56,205 nt of DNA, from NCBI GenBank assembly GCA_900541175.1, contig UQIT01000013.1, forward strand, positions 1 through 56,205. The letters run 5' to 3'. The stretch is from an uncultured Collinsella sp. (GTDB taxonomy: Bacteria; Actinomycetota; Coriobacteriia; Coriobacteriales; Coriobacteriaceae). The notes under the pieces were generated by a model. The model was not told the DNA's origin, made no database searches, and saw only the letters and a program-made list of their open reading frames with translations. The position numbers and the translations under genes were made by a program. This document shows, in pieces, positions 48,808 through 56,205 of this stretch. Within the stretch, counting starts at the first letter, position 1, and each line of letters opens with the position of its first letter.

Positions 48808-48876
48808 TGTACTATGTGTTGGACTTGAATTTGCGCAGGGCCGGAGCCCATGTGCACGATGACGAAAGGAGGCTGC

Positions 48877-50328
48877 GTGGCGGGCTGGAATCTAACCGGC
48901 AATGCCGTTTCCGCCGAGTTCGACGGTTCGGACGATCAGGAGCGCAAGGAGCTCAGCGTGAGCCAGGCGGTGGAGATCGCCGCCGGCGCGCTCGATGCCA
49001 TTCCGCAGCTGAGCGTTTTGGGCGAGGTCACGGGTTTTCGTGGTCCCAACGCCCGAAGCGGCCACTGCTACTTTCAGATCAAGGACGACTCGGCGGCCGT
49101 CGACTGCATCATCTGGAAGGGCGCCTATCTCAAGCGCACGTTCGATCTGCGCGACGGCATGCAGGTGAGCTTTAAGGGCAGCTTCAATCTCTATAAGGCC
49201 ACGGGCCGCATGAGCTTTGTCGCTCGCTCGTTTTCGCTGGCGGGGGAGGGTCTGCTGCGTCAACAAGTGGCGCAACTGGCCGAAAAGCTACGCCGCGAGG
49301 GCCTGATGGACGAAGCGCGTAAGCGCCGCATCCCGGTGTTTTGCTCACGCGTGGCGGTCGTTACCTCGCTTTCGGGTGCCGTAATCGACGACGTCAAGCG
49401 CACATTGCGTCGTCGCAACCCGCTCGTCGAGCTCGTCTGCGTGGGCGCTAAGGTCCAGGGCGAGGGTGCGCCGGCCGAGCTTATTGAGGGCCTGCGCCGT
49501 GCCGCCGCCATCACGCCAGCGCCCGACTGCATCTTGCTGGTGCGCGGCGGCGGCTCCTTCGAGGACCTCATGACCTTTAATGACGAGGAGCTTGCCCGTG
49601 CGGTGGCGGCTTGTCCTGTGCCCGTGGTGACCGGCATTGGCCATGAGCCCGATACCTCGATTTGCGACATGGTGAGCGACCGCCGCGCCTCCACGCCCAC
49701 GGCGGCGGCAGAATCGGTGGCGCCGGCTATGACGGAGTTGGCCGATGTACTCGAGGCGCGCCATCAGCGCCTGGGTGCCGCGATGGCATCGATGATTGGG
49801 TCGGCCCAGGTCGACCTGGAGATGCTCGATCAGCGTGGTCGCCGTGCCTGGGATACCTATTCGGCTCGCTTGGGCGATGCACTCGATGCGGCTGCGTGCC
49901 GCCCGTGCCTCAACGACCCCACATTTATGGTTGAGCGTCGCGAATCGGAGCTTGCGCTGACTGCTGATCGCCTGTCGGGCGCCATAGTACGCTCGGTCGG
50001 GACATTCCGCTCCAACTTTGAGCGCTTGCCCGAGCGTCTGGTTACAAGCACCTCGGGGCTCGATGGCAAGCGCCATGCGCTCACGCTTGCGAGTTCCCGT
50101 CTGGAGCATCAGGGACGTTCGATGCTCAGCAAGTCCGCGTCCGACCTGGGCCGAGCTGCCGCGTCGCTTGATGCCCTGTCGCCGCTCAAGGTGCTTGCCC
50201 GCGGCTATTCCATCGCGTACAGCGATGATGGGGTGGCCACGAGCGCCAAGACCTTTAAGCCCGGCGACGCCATCCGCGTGCGCATGGCAGACGGTAACGT
50301 TGCGGCAACGGTCGATACGGTCGAGTAG
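48877..50328 (+). CDS. xseA: exodeoxyribonuclease VII large subunit
   Basis: 483 residues from GTG 48877, chosen because AAAGGAGG ends four bases earlier; ATG 48859 and 48850 lie upstream of that site. An OB-fold comes first (LSVLGEVTGFRG, GHCYFQIKDDSAAVDCIIW). The catalytic region has VAVVTSLSGAVIDDVKRTLRRRNP, LVRGGGSFEDLMTFNDEELARAV and TGIGHEPDTSICDMVSDRRA, followed by a coiled-coil C-terminus ending LARGYSIAYSDDG. With XseB it degrades single-stranded DNA. xseB follows 42 bases downstream. Confidence 0.93.
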   Translation: MAGWNLTGNAVSAEFDGSDDQERKELSVSQAVEIAAGALDAIPQLSVLGEVTGFRGPNARSGHCYFQIKDDSAAVDCIIWKGAYLKRTFDLRDGMQVSFKGSFNLYKATGRMSFVARSFSLAGEGLLRQQVAQLAEKLRREGLMDEARKRRIPVFCSRVAVVTSLSGAVIDDVKRTLRRRNPLVELVCVGAKVQGEGAPAELIEGLRRAAAITPAPDCILLVRGGGSFEDLMTFNDEELARAVAACPVPVVTGIGHEPDTSICDMVSDRRASTPTAAAESVAPAMTELADVLEARHQRLGAAMASMIGSAQVDLEMLDQRGRRAWDTYSARLGDALDAAACRPCLNDPTFMVERRESELALTADRLSGAIVRSVGTFRSNFERLPERLVTSTSGLDGKRHALTLASSRLEHQGRSMLSKSASDLGRAAASLDALSPLKVLARGYSIAYSDDGVATSAKTFKPGDAIRVRMADGNVAATVDTVE

Positions 50329-50370
50329 ACCGCGTTTCATAGCGATAAACCTTTAGGAAAGGAAACAGAT

Positions 50371-50637
50371 ATGGCAGAGAAAACCCCGGTCGAGCAGCTT
50401 ACGTACAAGCAGGCCTCGCAGGAGTTGGAGCTCATCATTCGCAGCTTGGAGTCGGGCGATATGGAGCTCGAGGAATCGCTCGAGAGCTATACCCGCGGCG
50501 TCGAGCTCCTCAAGAGCCTGCGCACCCGCCTGTCCGATGCCGAGCAGAAGGTCTCGGTGCTTCTTAAGGACGTCGACGGCAACGACGTGCTCGCCGACGG
50601 CGAAGCCGCCAACACCGACGACAACCTCTCGTTCTAG
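50371..50637 (+). CDS. xseB: exodeoxyribonuclease VII small subunit
   Basis: 88 residues after AGGAAAGGAAA. LTYKQASQELELIIRSLESGDMELEESLESYTRGVELLKSLRTRLSDAEQKV is the two-helix XseB domain: the pattern LEEAL-LE-GE--LEESL---E-G--L is recognisable in ELIIRSLESGDMELEESL. Several copies wrap the XseA coiled coil to form the nuclease. An acidic tail of about 20 residues is extra. It lies in an xseA-xseB pair, with the HIT gene 50 bases further on. Confidence 0.92.
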   Translation: MAEKTPVEQLTYKQASQELELIIRSLESGDMELEESLESYTRGVELLKSLRTRLSDAEQKVSVLLKDVDGNDVLADGEAANTDDNLSF

Positions 50638-50686
50638 CCATCCCGACCAAATATAATTACCTTGGTCTGTGAGAAAGGAACCAACT

Positions 50687-51022
50687 ATGTGCGATTGCAT
50701 CTTCTGCAAAATTGCCAACCACGAGATCCCCTCGACCGTTGTCTATGAGGATGACCAGGTCATCGCCTTCGACGACCTCAATCCCCAGGCGCCGGTCCAT
50801 ACGCTCGTGATCCCCAAGAAGCATTACAGTGACATCGCCGACAACGTACCTGCCGAGACCATGGGCGCCATGGCTCACGCCATCCAGGAGGTCGCTAAGG
50901 CCAAGGGCTTGGAGGACGGTTTCCGCGTCATCTCCAACAAGGGCGTCAACGCCGGCCAGACCGTCATGCACTTCCACATGCACGTTCTCGGTGGCAAGAA
51001 CCTGGGCGAGAACCTCATCTGA
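50687..51022 (+). CDS. HIT-family nucleotide phosphohydrolase (Hint-like)
   Basis: 111 residues from ATG 50687 behind GAAAGGAA. The zinc/Cys start CDCIFCKIANHEIPS and the histidine triad HFHMHVLGG (about 97-105, HxHxH) are those of Hint/PKCI-type proteins. AFDDLNPQAPVHTLVIPKKHYS is the typical mid-segment. They hydrolyse adenosine phosphoramidates and aminoacyl-adenylates. Single-domain, cytosolic, co-directional with xseAB. Confidence 0.92.
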   Translation: MCDCIFCKIANHEIPSTVVYEDDQVIAFDDLNPQAPVHTLVIPKKHYSDIADNVPAETMGAMAHAIQEVAKAKGLEDGFRVISNKGVNAGQTVMHFHMHVLGGKNLGENLI

Positions 51023-51063
51023 GGGCGCGTAGGCCGTCGACTTGGCTGCCTTTGGAGTAATCT

Positions 51064-51954
51064 ATGCAGCTTTCTCAACTCGAATACCTTCAAGCTGTAG
51101 CGAACTATGGCGGCGTGCGCAAAGCAGCTCGCGCCGTTCACGTGAGTCCGCAGGCCGTTTCGTCGGCAATAAAAAAGTTGGAATCTGAGTATCAGATCGT
51201 TTTGCTCGACCGATCGGCGGGGGAGGCTGTTTTGTCTCCGGCGGGCAGAGAATTTGCGCGTCGTGCACGCGTGATCCTGGCGCAAGTCGACGATCTCAAA
51301 AAGTACGCTCAATCGGGGAACGGCGGCGTTTCGCCCGACGGCCATTTCCGTCTTTACGCCCCCTGTCTTCACGGGCGGGGGCTCCTTTTTTCCGAAAACT
51401 GGTACGACTCGTTTGAAAGCTCGCACCCTCAGATTCATCTTGATGTGTGGCATCAGCCAACGGCAACATGCTTTGAATCACTTATACTTGGAATTTCGGA
51501 CGCGGCTATCTCGTTTGAGGAACCACGGGACAGCGTCCTTTCTTCAAAATATATGGGTGAAAAGGAGCTCAGGGTTCTTTCATGCCCAGCTGGTCATCAA
51601 TCTGTTGACGCTATGACCATTCGTGAGTTACTGGGCGGCAGGCTCGCTGTTCCCATTAATTTGTCACCCTGTCTCAATGCAATCAATCAATGTCCCGAAG
51701 CTCAGCTGGTTAATTTCCGCTTTCGCGATGTCGAATACGGAAGCAGGGCGCAGGCTGAGTTTCTTCAAGCCGGGGGATTGATATTGAGTTTTTCTGGCTC
51801 TTCTCTCGCATCAGATGGATTGGAAGTGAGCGAGTGCTCTATTGAAGGCTCGCATGACGTAGCCTTGCCCATCTACTTTTGCTATCGACAAAATGCCTGG
51901 ACCGATCGACACCAGACGGTATTTCTTCACCTATTGCGTCATCTTGCTTCGTGA
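51064..51954 (+). CDS. LysR-family transcriptional regulator
   Basis: 296 residues. The wHTH is at 1-60: MQLSQLEYLQAVANYGGVRKAARAVHVSPQAVSSAIKKLESE matches the family in order (LRYF-AV---GS-T-AA--L-VSQPAVS-QI--LE; here split as SQLEYLQAV, RKAARAVHVS, QAVSSAIKKLE). A periplasmic-binding-protein-like effector domain follows. Composition is less GC-rich than its xse neighbours. The next gene is an MFS transporter, the likely target. The ligand is unknown. Confidence 0.85.
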   Translation: MQLSQLEYLQAVANYGGVRKAARAVHVSPQAVSSAIKKLESEYQIVLLDRSAGEAVLSPAGREFARRARVILAQVDDLKKYAQSGNGGVSPDGHFRLYAPCLHGRGLLFSENWYDSFESSHPQIHLDVWHQPTATCFESLILGISDAAISFEEPRDSVLSSKYMGEKELRVLSCPAGHQSVDAMTIRELLGGRLAVPINLSPCLNAINQCPEAQLVNFRFRDVEYGSRAQAEFLQAGGLILSFSGSSLASDGLEVSECSIEGSHDVALPIYFCYRQNAWTDRHQTVFLHLLRHLAS

Positions 51955-52073
51955 GGCCATTTGGCCTCGTGTTGTCAAGTGAATGTTGACGCCTTGTAAC
52001 ACATGACTGACGGCTTTGCCCTCATGCTTTTCCAAGATTCCGGTTCAGATTGTTGACTCTTGGAGGGCGGAGC

Positions 52074-53234
52074 ATGAAAAACCGTACGGTTTTGCTTTAT
52101 ATGACGTTCGTTTTTCTGTCGAACTTCAGCACCATTTTGTATTTTCTGACGGTTTACCTTGAATTCGTCGGATTCTCGATAGTGGCGATTTCTAGCATGA
52201 TGATTGCATATCAAGTGAGCAAGTTCATCCTCGAAGTTCCCACTGGCTATATTGCTGATAGGTTTGGACGAAAGACAAGCGGTCTCGTTGGCGTCGTGGG
52301 GATGCTTGGATACTACGCTGCCCTGCTTCTCGTCCGTTTCCCTCTGCTTTTAATCGGTGCGTTCGCTCTCAAAGGTTTTGCCGTTGCATGTCTGAGCGGA
52401 TCCATAGAAGCGATTTACATTGACAGCGTCTCTCAGGACCAGCTCGTAAGACTTAATGTCGTTGAGCGATTTGTTTTCTATGCCTCTTATGCCATCTCCG
52501 CTTGCGTGGGTGGTTTCATTTCGTCTGTCGGTGCATATCTCATTGGTCTTTCGGCAGATATCATCGCAATGGTGTTGACGTTGGTTGTCGTTGTCTGCAT
52601 TCCTGAGATGCGAAGAGGGGGCACTGCGGGGGCACCTGAGCGTGGAATTAGCCCGAAGATGATCGGTGCCGCTATTGCGTGTAATGGCATTCTTCGTTCA
52701 GCGTTCATCATGGACTGTTCTCAGGCATTTGCTTTTGTCGCCCTGGAAGACTTTTTCTCACTGCTGCTTGCGGGCCGCGGAATGAATTCCGTCGCTTCGG
52801 GTGTGACCATTGCGGTCCAGCTCCTTGCCTCGGCCTCCATGGGGCTTATTGTGCCCAGTGTGATTGCTCATGTCGACAAGGGCCGTTTTGCGCGTATTTG
52901 CGGCATCATTCGCTTAGTATTGACAGCTTTGTTTTTGATCCCCCTTACTCCGGCTAATTTGCTGCCCGTGTTCTATGTGCTGCAGACGGTTGCGTACTCG
53001 TTGTTTGCTCCAATTAAATACTCAATTTTTCAAAATGCTGCTGATTCTTCGATGCGCTGTTCATTGATTTCGGTTCAAAGCCAGATGGTGGCGGTGGGTG
53101 CTGTTCTTTTCTATCTGCTCAACGCTGTGTTGAGCAGCGCTGCGGGCATTCGAGTCGTATTGCTTGTCGCGCTCGGGATTTCTTCTTTGGTGTATATCCC
53201 CGCGCTATTTCGTCTTACAAGCCAAAGGACATGA
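52074..53234 (+). CDS. MFS transporter
   Basis: 386 residues from ATG 52074 after TTGGAGGGC. About 11-12 helices. EVPTGYIADRFGRKTSGLVGV is the loop 2-3 motif of the family (GxLaDrxGrk), and ISSMMIAYQVSKFILE precedes it. The C-terminal half is less conserved. It follows a LysR gene and shares its lower GC, suggesting an acquired efflux/uptake cassette. The substrate is not deducible. Confidence 0.83.
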   Translation: MKNRTVLLYMTFVFLSNFSTILYFLTVYLEFVGFSIVAISSMMIAYQVSKFILEVPTGYIADRFGRKTSGLVGVVGMLGYYAALLLVRFPLLLIGAFALKGFAVACLSGSIEAIYIDSVSQDQLVRLNVVERFVFYASYAISACVGGFISSVGAYLIGLSADIIAMVLTLVVVVCIPEMRRGGTAGAPERGISPKMIGAAIACNGILRSAFIMDCSQAFAFVALEDFFSLLLAGRGMNSVASGVTIAVQLLASASMGLIVPSVIAHVDKGRFARICGIIRLVLTALFLIPLTPANLLPVFYVLQTVAYSLFAPIKYSIFQNAADSSMRCSLISVQSQMVAVGAVLFYLLNAVLSSAAGIRVVLLVALGISSLVYIPALFRLTSQRT

Positions 53235-53268
53235 GTATTTAGACACCGATAACTTATATATCAACGCC

Positions 53269-53302
53269 AATAAACCCGAGCGCGAGGGCGTTTGGGTTTA
53301 TT
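53269..53302 (+). terminator. terminator after the MFS gene
   Basis: AATAAACCC (53269-53277) pairs with GGGTTTATT (53294-53302), then ATTG. It stands before the first acetate kinase gene. Confidence 0.65.
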
Positions 53303-53355
53303 ATTGAAGCGTATGTAACCTGGCGGCGCCACACCGCCTGTTAGTAGGGAGACAC

Positions 53356-54534
53356 ATGAACGTTCTGGTCGTCAACGCGGGATCTTCGACCCTTAAGTAT
53401 CAGGTCATCGACACCAAGTCCCACAAGGTGTCCGCAAAGGGCTCCTGCGAGCGCGTCTGCTTTACCGGCGGTACCTTCACCCACGCTGCTAACGGTTCCA
53501 AGAAGGTGACCGAGAACATCGAGTTCCCCGACCACAAGGTCGCCATCGAGGTCGTCCTGAAGGACCTCGAGGCCAACGGCGTCAAGATCGAGGGCATCGG
53601 CCATCGCATCGTTCAGGGCGGTTGGTACTTTGGCGATTCCTCCCTCGTCGACGAGGACGTTCTCGCTAAGATCCGCGAGGTCGCCCCGCTGGCGCCGCTG
53701 CACAACAACCCCGAGGCCAACGTTATCGAGTTCTGCCTGGAGCAGTATCCCGACCTGCCCAACGTCACGGTCTATGACACCGCTTTCCACTTCAACATGC
53801 CCGAGGTCGCCAAGACTTACGCTCTACCCAAGGACGTTTGCGACAAGCTGCACATCCGTAAGTACGGCGCCCACGGCACCAGCTACCGTTACATCTCCAA
53901 GAAGGTCGCCGAGATGACCAACGGCGAGGCCCGCAAGGTCGTCGTGTGCCATATCGGCTCCGGCGCTTCCCTGTGCGCTATCGAGGACGGCAAGTGCATG
54001 GACACCACCATGGGCCTCACCCCGCTCGATGGCGTCATGATGGGCACCCGCTGCGGCTCCATCGACCCGGCTACCGTGTGCTACCTGCAGCGCGAGGGTG
54101 GCTACACCTTCGACGAGGTCGACGAGATGATGAACAAGAAGTCCGGCCTTTTGGCTGTGACCGGCGGCAAGACCAACGACTGCCGCAACGTCGAGGAGCT
54201 CGCCGCCGCTGGTGACCCCGATGCTCAGCTCGCCTTCGACATGTTTGTCTACAAGATTGCCGCCAAGGCTGCCGAGATGGCTACTTCCATGTGCGGCATG
54301 GACACCCTGGTCTTTACCGCCGGCATCGGCGAGCACGCTCCGGCTGTCCGCGCTGGCGTGGCCGACCGTCTGGCCTTTATGGGCGTCAAGATGGACCATG
54401 CCCGCAACGCCCTGCGCGGCGACGGCGCTTGGTGCCTGTCCGCCAAGGATTCCAAGGTCAAGATTTTCGTCATCCCCACGGACGAGGAGTTCATGATCGC
54501 TTCCGACGTCGAGCGCATCGTCAACGGCAAGTAA
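53356..54534 (+). CDS. ackA: acetate kinase, first of two tandem copies
   Basis: 392 residues, usual length. MNVLVVNAGSSTLKYQ starts the ASKHA fold. GHRIVQGG carries the substrate Arg, VYDTAFH the catalytic Asp, and MGLTPLDGVMMGTRCGSIDPA the second Arg. Differences from canonical enzymes: YGAHGTSYR (HGTSH becomes HGTSY), CHIGSGAS (usual HLGNGAS) and FTAGIGEHAP (usual GIGEN). These are substrate- and nucleotide-site positions, so this copy may have altered specificity. It makes ATP and acetate from acetyl phosphate. No pta gene is in the window. The sister copy is 164 bases downstream. Confidence 0.85.
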   Translation: MNVLVVNAGSSTLKYQVIDTKSHKVSAKGSCERVCFTGGTFTHAANGSKKVTENIEFPDHKVAIEVVLKDLEANGVKIEGIGHRIVQGGWYFGDSSLVDEDVLAKIREVAPLAPLHNNPEANVIEFCLEQYPDLPNVTVYDTAFHFNMPEVAKTYALPKDVCDKLHIRKYGAHGTSYRYISKKVAEMTNGEARKVVVCHIGSGASLCAIEDGKCMDTTMGLTPLDGVMMGTRCGSIDPATVCYLQREGGYTFDEVDEMMNKKSGLLAVTGGKTNDCRNVEELAAAGDPDAQLAFDMFVYKIAAKAAEMATSMCGMDTLVFTAGIGEHAPAVRAGVADRLAFMGVKMDHARNALRGDGAWCLSAKDSKVKIFVIPTDEEFMIASDVERIVNGK

Positions 54535-54540
54535 TTGCAA

Positions 54541-54584
54541 GAGGGGAGGGGCTGGACGACCGAGCGCCGTTCGGCCCCTCTTTT
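54541..54584 (+). terminator. intrinsic terminator after ackA copy 1
   Basis: GAGGGG (54541-54546) with an inner GGGGC pairs with GGCCCC and CCCCTC (54575-54580), followed by TTTT. It means the two kinase genes are separately transcribed. Confidence 0.7.
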
Positions 54585-54698
54585 GTGCTCGTTGGGCGAT
54601 ATGCTTGATAGCTATTTATCAAGTTGTGATAACTTCTTATTAAAATGCGGCCGCCTTAAGGGGTCTGCGTCGACCGTATTGCACTGCAAAGGAGTCTC

Positions 54699-55877
54699 AT
54701 GAACGTACTTGTTGTCAACGCCGGCAGCTCAAGCCTTAAATATCAGCTTTTGGATACCGATACCCGCGAGGTTTTCGCCAAGGGCAACTGCGAACGTATC
54801 GGTTCGGACATGGGCATCTTTGGCCACTCCGAGAACGGTGGCGCCAAGCAGACCGAGGAGGTCCCTTTCCCCGATCATCGCTCTGCTATCGCTCGTGTGC
54901 TCGAGGAGCTCGAGAAGACCGACTTTATGATTGATGGCATTGGTCATCGTATCGTTCAGGGCGGCTGGCACTTCGATGATTCCGCAGTTGTCGACGACGA
55001 GGTTATGGCCAAGATTCTCGAGGTGGCCCCGCTCGCCCCGCTGCACAACTACGGCGAGGCCGCGGCGATTGAGTATTGCCGTGAGAAGTATCCGGAGCTG
55101 CCCAACGTGGCGGTCTTCGATACCTCGTTCCATATGACCATGCCCGAGGTCGCCTATACCTACGCGCTGCCCAAGGACGTGTGCGACAAGTACCACGTGC
55201 GCAAGTACGGCGCCCACGGCACGAGCCACCGCTATGAGTGGATGATGGCCAAGGAGATCCTGGGTTCGCGCTGCCACCGTCTGCTTTCGTGCCACTTGGG
55301 TAACGGTGCTTCGCTCGCTGCTATCGAGGACGGCGTGTGCCGCGACACCACGATGGGCCTCACGCCGCTCGACGGCCTGATGATGGGCACTCGCTGCGGT
55401 TCCATTGATCCGGCCACCGTGTGCTACCTCCAGCGCGAGGGCGGCTACAGCTATCAGGAAGTCGATGACATGATGAACAAGCAGTCTGGTCTGCTTGCCA
55501 TCTCGGGCATCTCCAACGACGCCCGCGACATCCGTACACGCGCCTCCGAGGGCGACGAGCGCTGCCTGCTCGCCTTCGATATGTTCGCCTACAAGGCCAT
55601 GCAGCAGGCTGGCTCCATGATCGCTTCCATGGCGGGCGTGGACACCATCACCTTTACCGCCGGCATCGGCGAGAACGACTGGTCGATCCGCAAGGCCTTC
55701 TGCGACTGCTTTGAGTGGCTGGGCGTACGCATCGACAACAATAAGAACCGCGAGGCCGTGGGCAACGGCCCGCAGGTCATCAGCGCCGCCGGTTCAGCCG
55801 TTACGGTCATGGTCATCCCCACCGACGAGGAATACATGATCGCCCACGACGTCGAGCGCCTGACCAAGAACAACTAA
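54699..55877 (+). CDS. ackA: acetate kinase, second tandem copy
   Basis: 392 residues after AAAGGAG. It keeps the canonical set: NAGSSSLKYQ, GHRIVQGG, VFDTSFH, YGAHGTSHR, CHLGNGASLAAI, MGLTPLDGLMMGTRCGSIDP, FTAGIGEN and TDEEYMIA. Both copies share unusual features (HRIVQGG, TRCGSIDP), so they arose by duplication within one lineage. This copy is more conservative and is the better candidate for the main acetate kinase. A strong terminator follows at 55895. Upstream, TTGATAGCTATTTATCAA is a palindrome in the likely promoter region near 54604-54621. Confidence 0.88.
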   Translation: MNVLVVNAGSSSLKYQLLDTDTREVFAKGNCERIGSDMGIFGHSENGGAKQTEEVPFPDHRSAIARVLEELEKTDFMIDGIGHRIVQGGWHFDDSAVVDDEVMAKILEVAPLAPLHNYGEAAAIEYCREKYPELPNVAVFDTSFHMTMPEVAYTYALPKDVCDKYHVRKYGAHGTSHRYEWMMAKEILGSRCHRLLSCHLGNGASLAAIEDGVCRDTTMGLTPLDGLMMGTRCGSIDPATVCYLQREGGYSYQEVDDMMNKQSGLLAISGISNDARDIRTRASEGDERCLLAFDMFAYKAMQQAGSMIASMAGVDTITFTAGIGENDWSIRKAFCDCFEWLGVRIDNNKNREAVGNGPQVISAAGSAVTVMVIPTDEEYMIAHDVERLTKNN

Positions 55878-55894
55878 CGCATTCGTTTGTAATT

Positions 55895-55935
55895 GAAAAA
55901 AGGCCTCCAGAGCAACAGCTCCGGAGGCCTTTTTG
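55895..55935. terminator. strong bidirectional terminator
   Basis: AAAAAAGGCCTCC-GAGC pairs with GCTC-GGAGGCCTTTTT around AACA, with T or A runs on both sides. Confidence 0.9.
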
Positions 55936-56205
55936 CTAGCAAGTGGAAATCCGAGTCCCAAAGTGATCGCCACCAGCAACGTCTGCACTTTCAGCAACGA
56001 CACCCATCCGTTCAGATTTTCAGACCCAGCTCGTAGCCAAGCCGCCGTCCACTCCAGATGCCCTGATTGCAACGTAGCGGCAGGGACCCTACAGGGTAAA
56101 GCTCTGAAAACTTTCCGCACTGATATCTTCTGTATTGAAGACGTCGATGGTGCACCCGTATACCATTGACGTCGACACCATCAGATGCGGACCGCGCGGT
56201 GACCC
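55936..56205. other. right-edge region without a recognised gene
   Basis: Short open frames exist on both strands, but none has a ribosome site and recognisable protein pattern. GTCGATGGTG near 56144 and GACACCATC near 56174 are similar words in opposite orientation. The region may be the end of a gene lying beyond the window; I see nothing to support one. Confidence 0.3.

Noticed and set aside
1..56205. tRNA, rRNA, prophage or transposase genes
   Set aside because: No cloverleaf with a T-loop GTTCRA pattern in a fitting context, no rRNA stretches and no phage or transposase motifs were seen by eye; a dedicated tRNA scan would be needed to exclude a degenerate one.

Overview
The window looks like chromosome of a gut Coriobacteriia member, most probably Collinsella. 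This rests on high-GC codon use, on protein types I associate with that genus, and on the acetylase branch of diaminopimelate synthesis together with a D-aspartate ligase/racemase pair. No sequence search was possible, so the genus is an inference. I saw no rRNA, tRNA, CRISPR array, transposase or prophage.

Layout. 1-1870: a broken deoC end and two HAD phosphatases. 2021-8801: a GntR regulator, YfcC-type transporter, amidohydrolase, FrlC-like epimerase, FrlB-like SIS deglycase and FrlD-like kinase. I read this as an Amadori-product (fructosamine, e.g. fructoselysine) utilisation operon. 9081-13811: tatD and tcdA, a candidate small RNA, sdpR-sdpI and ettA. 14092-19956: AT-richer accessory stretches (Tat-exported C39-like protein, lipoprotein, DUF2087 protein, MFS exporter) around two low-complexity proteins. 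20091-26915: nadE, an aminotransferase, ldh, a lipase-fold protein flanked by inverted repeats, and a nucleoid-associated protein.

26951-32784: lysine block. A lysine riboswitch precedes an in-frame lysA-dapA fusion, then dapB and dapH, all on the minus strand. An M20 deacetylase gene is divergent. With the PatA-like aminotransferase at 22210 this gives most of the acetylase route to DAP and lysine. 32890-39683: FxLYD protein, HTH protein and membrane Ser/Thr kinase, secreted coiled-coil muramidase-like protein, MOSC protein, and the D-aspartate ligase plus racemase for peptidoglycan cross-bridges.

39809-43384: a dedicated ECF transporter operon (trpP-ecfA-ecfT) headed by a 22-residue leader peptide with three consecutive Trp codons and a terminator, which is a classic tryptophan attenuator. 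43485-48761: cell-wall-anchored C69 dipeptidase, a lipid-kinase-family gene with a 30-residue membrane peptide gene behind it, RNase D, and a YugP-type protease. 48877-55877: xseA, xseB, a HIT protein, a LysR/MFS pair and two tandem acetate kinase genes. ldh and the ackA pair point to fermentative lactate and acetate metabolism.

The most unusual signal is a pair of intergenic elements (26951-27046 and 42403-42504). They share a purine-rich internal loop almost base for base, while the flanking stems differ in sequence but keep pairing. This looks like a structured RNA or mobile-repeat family.
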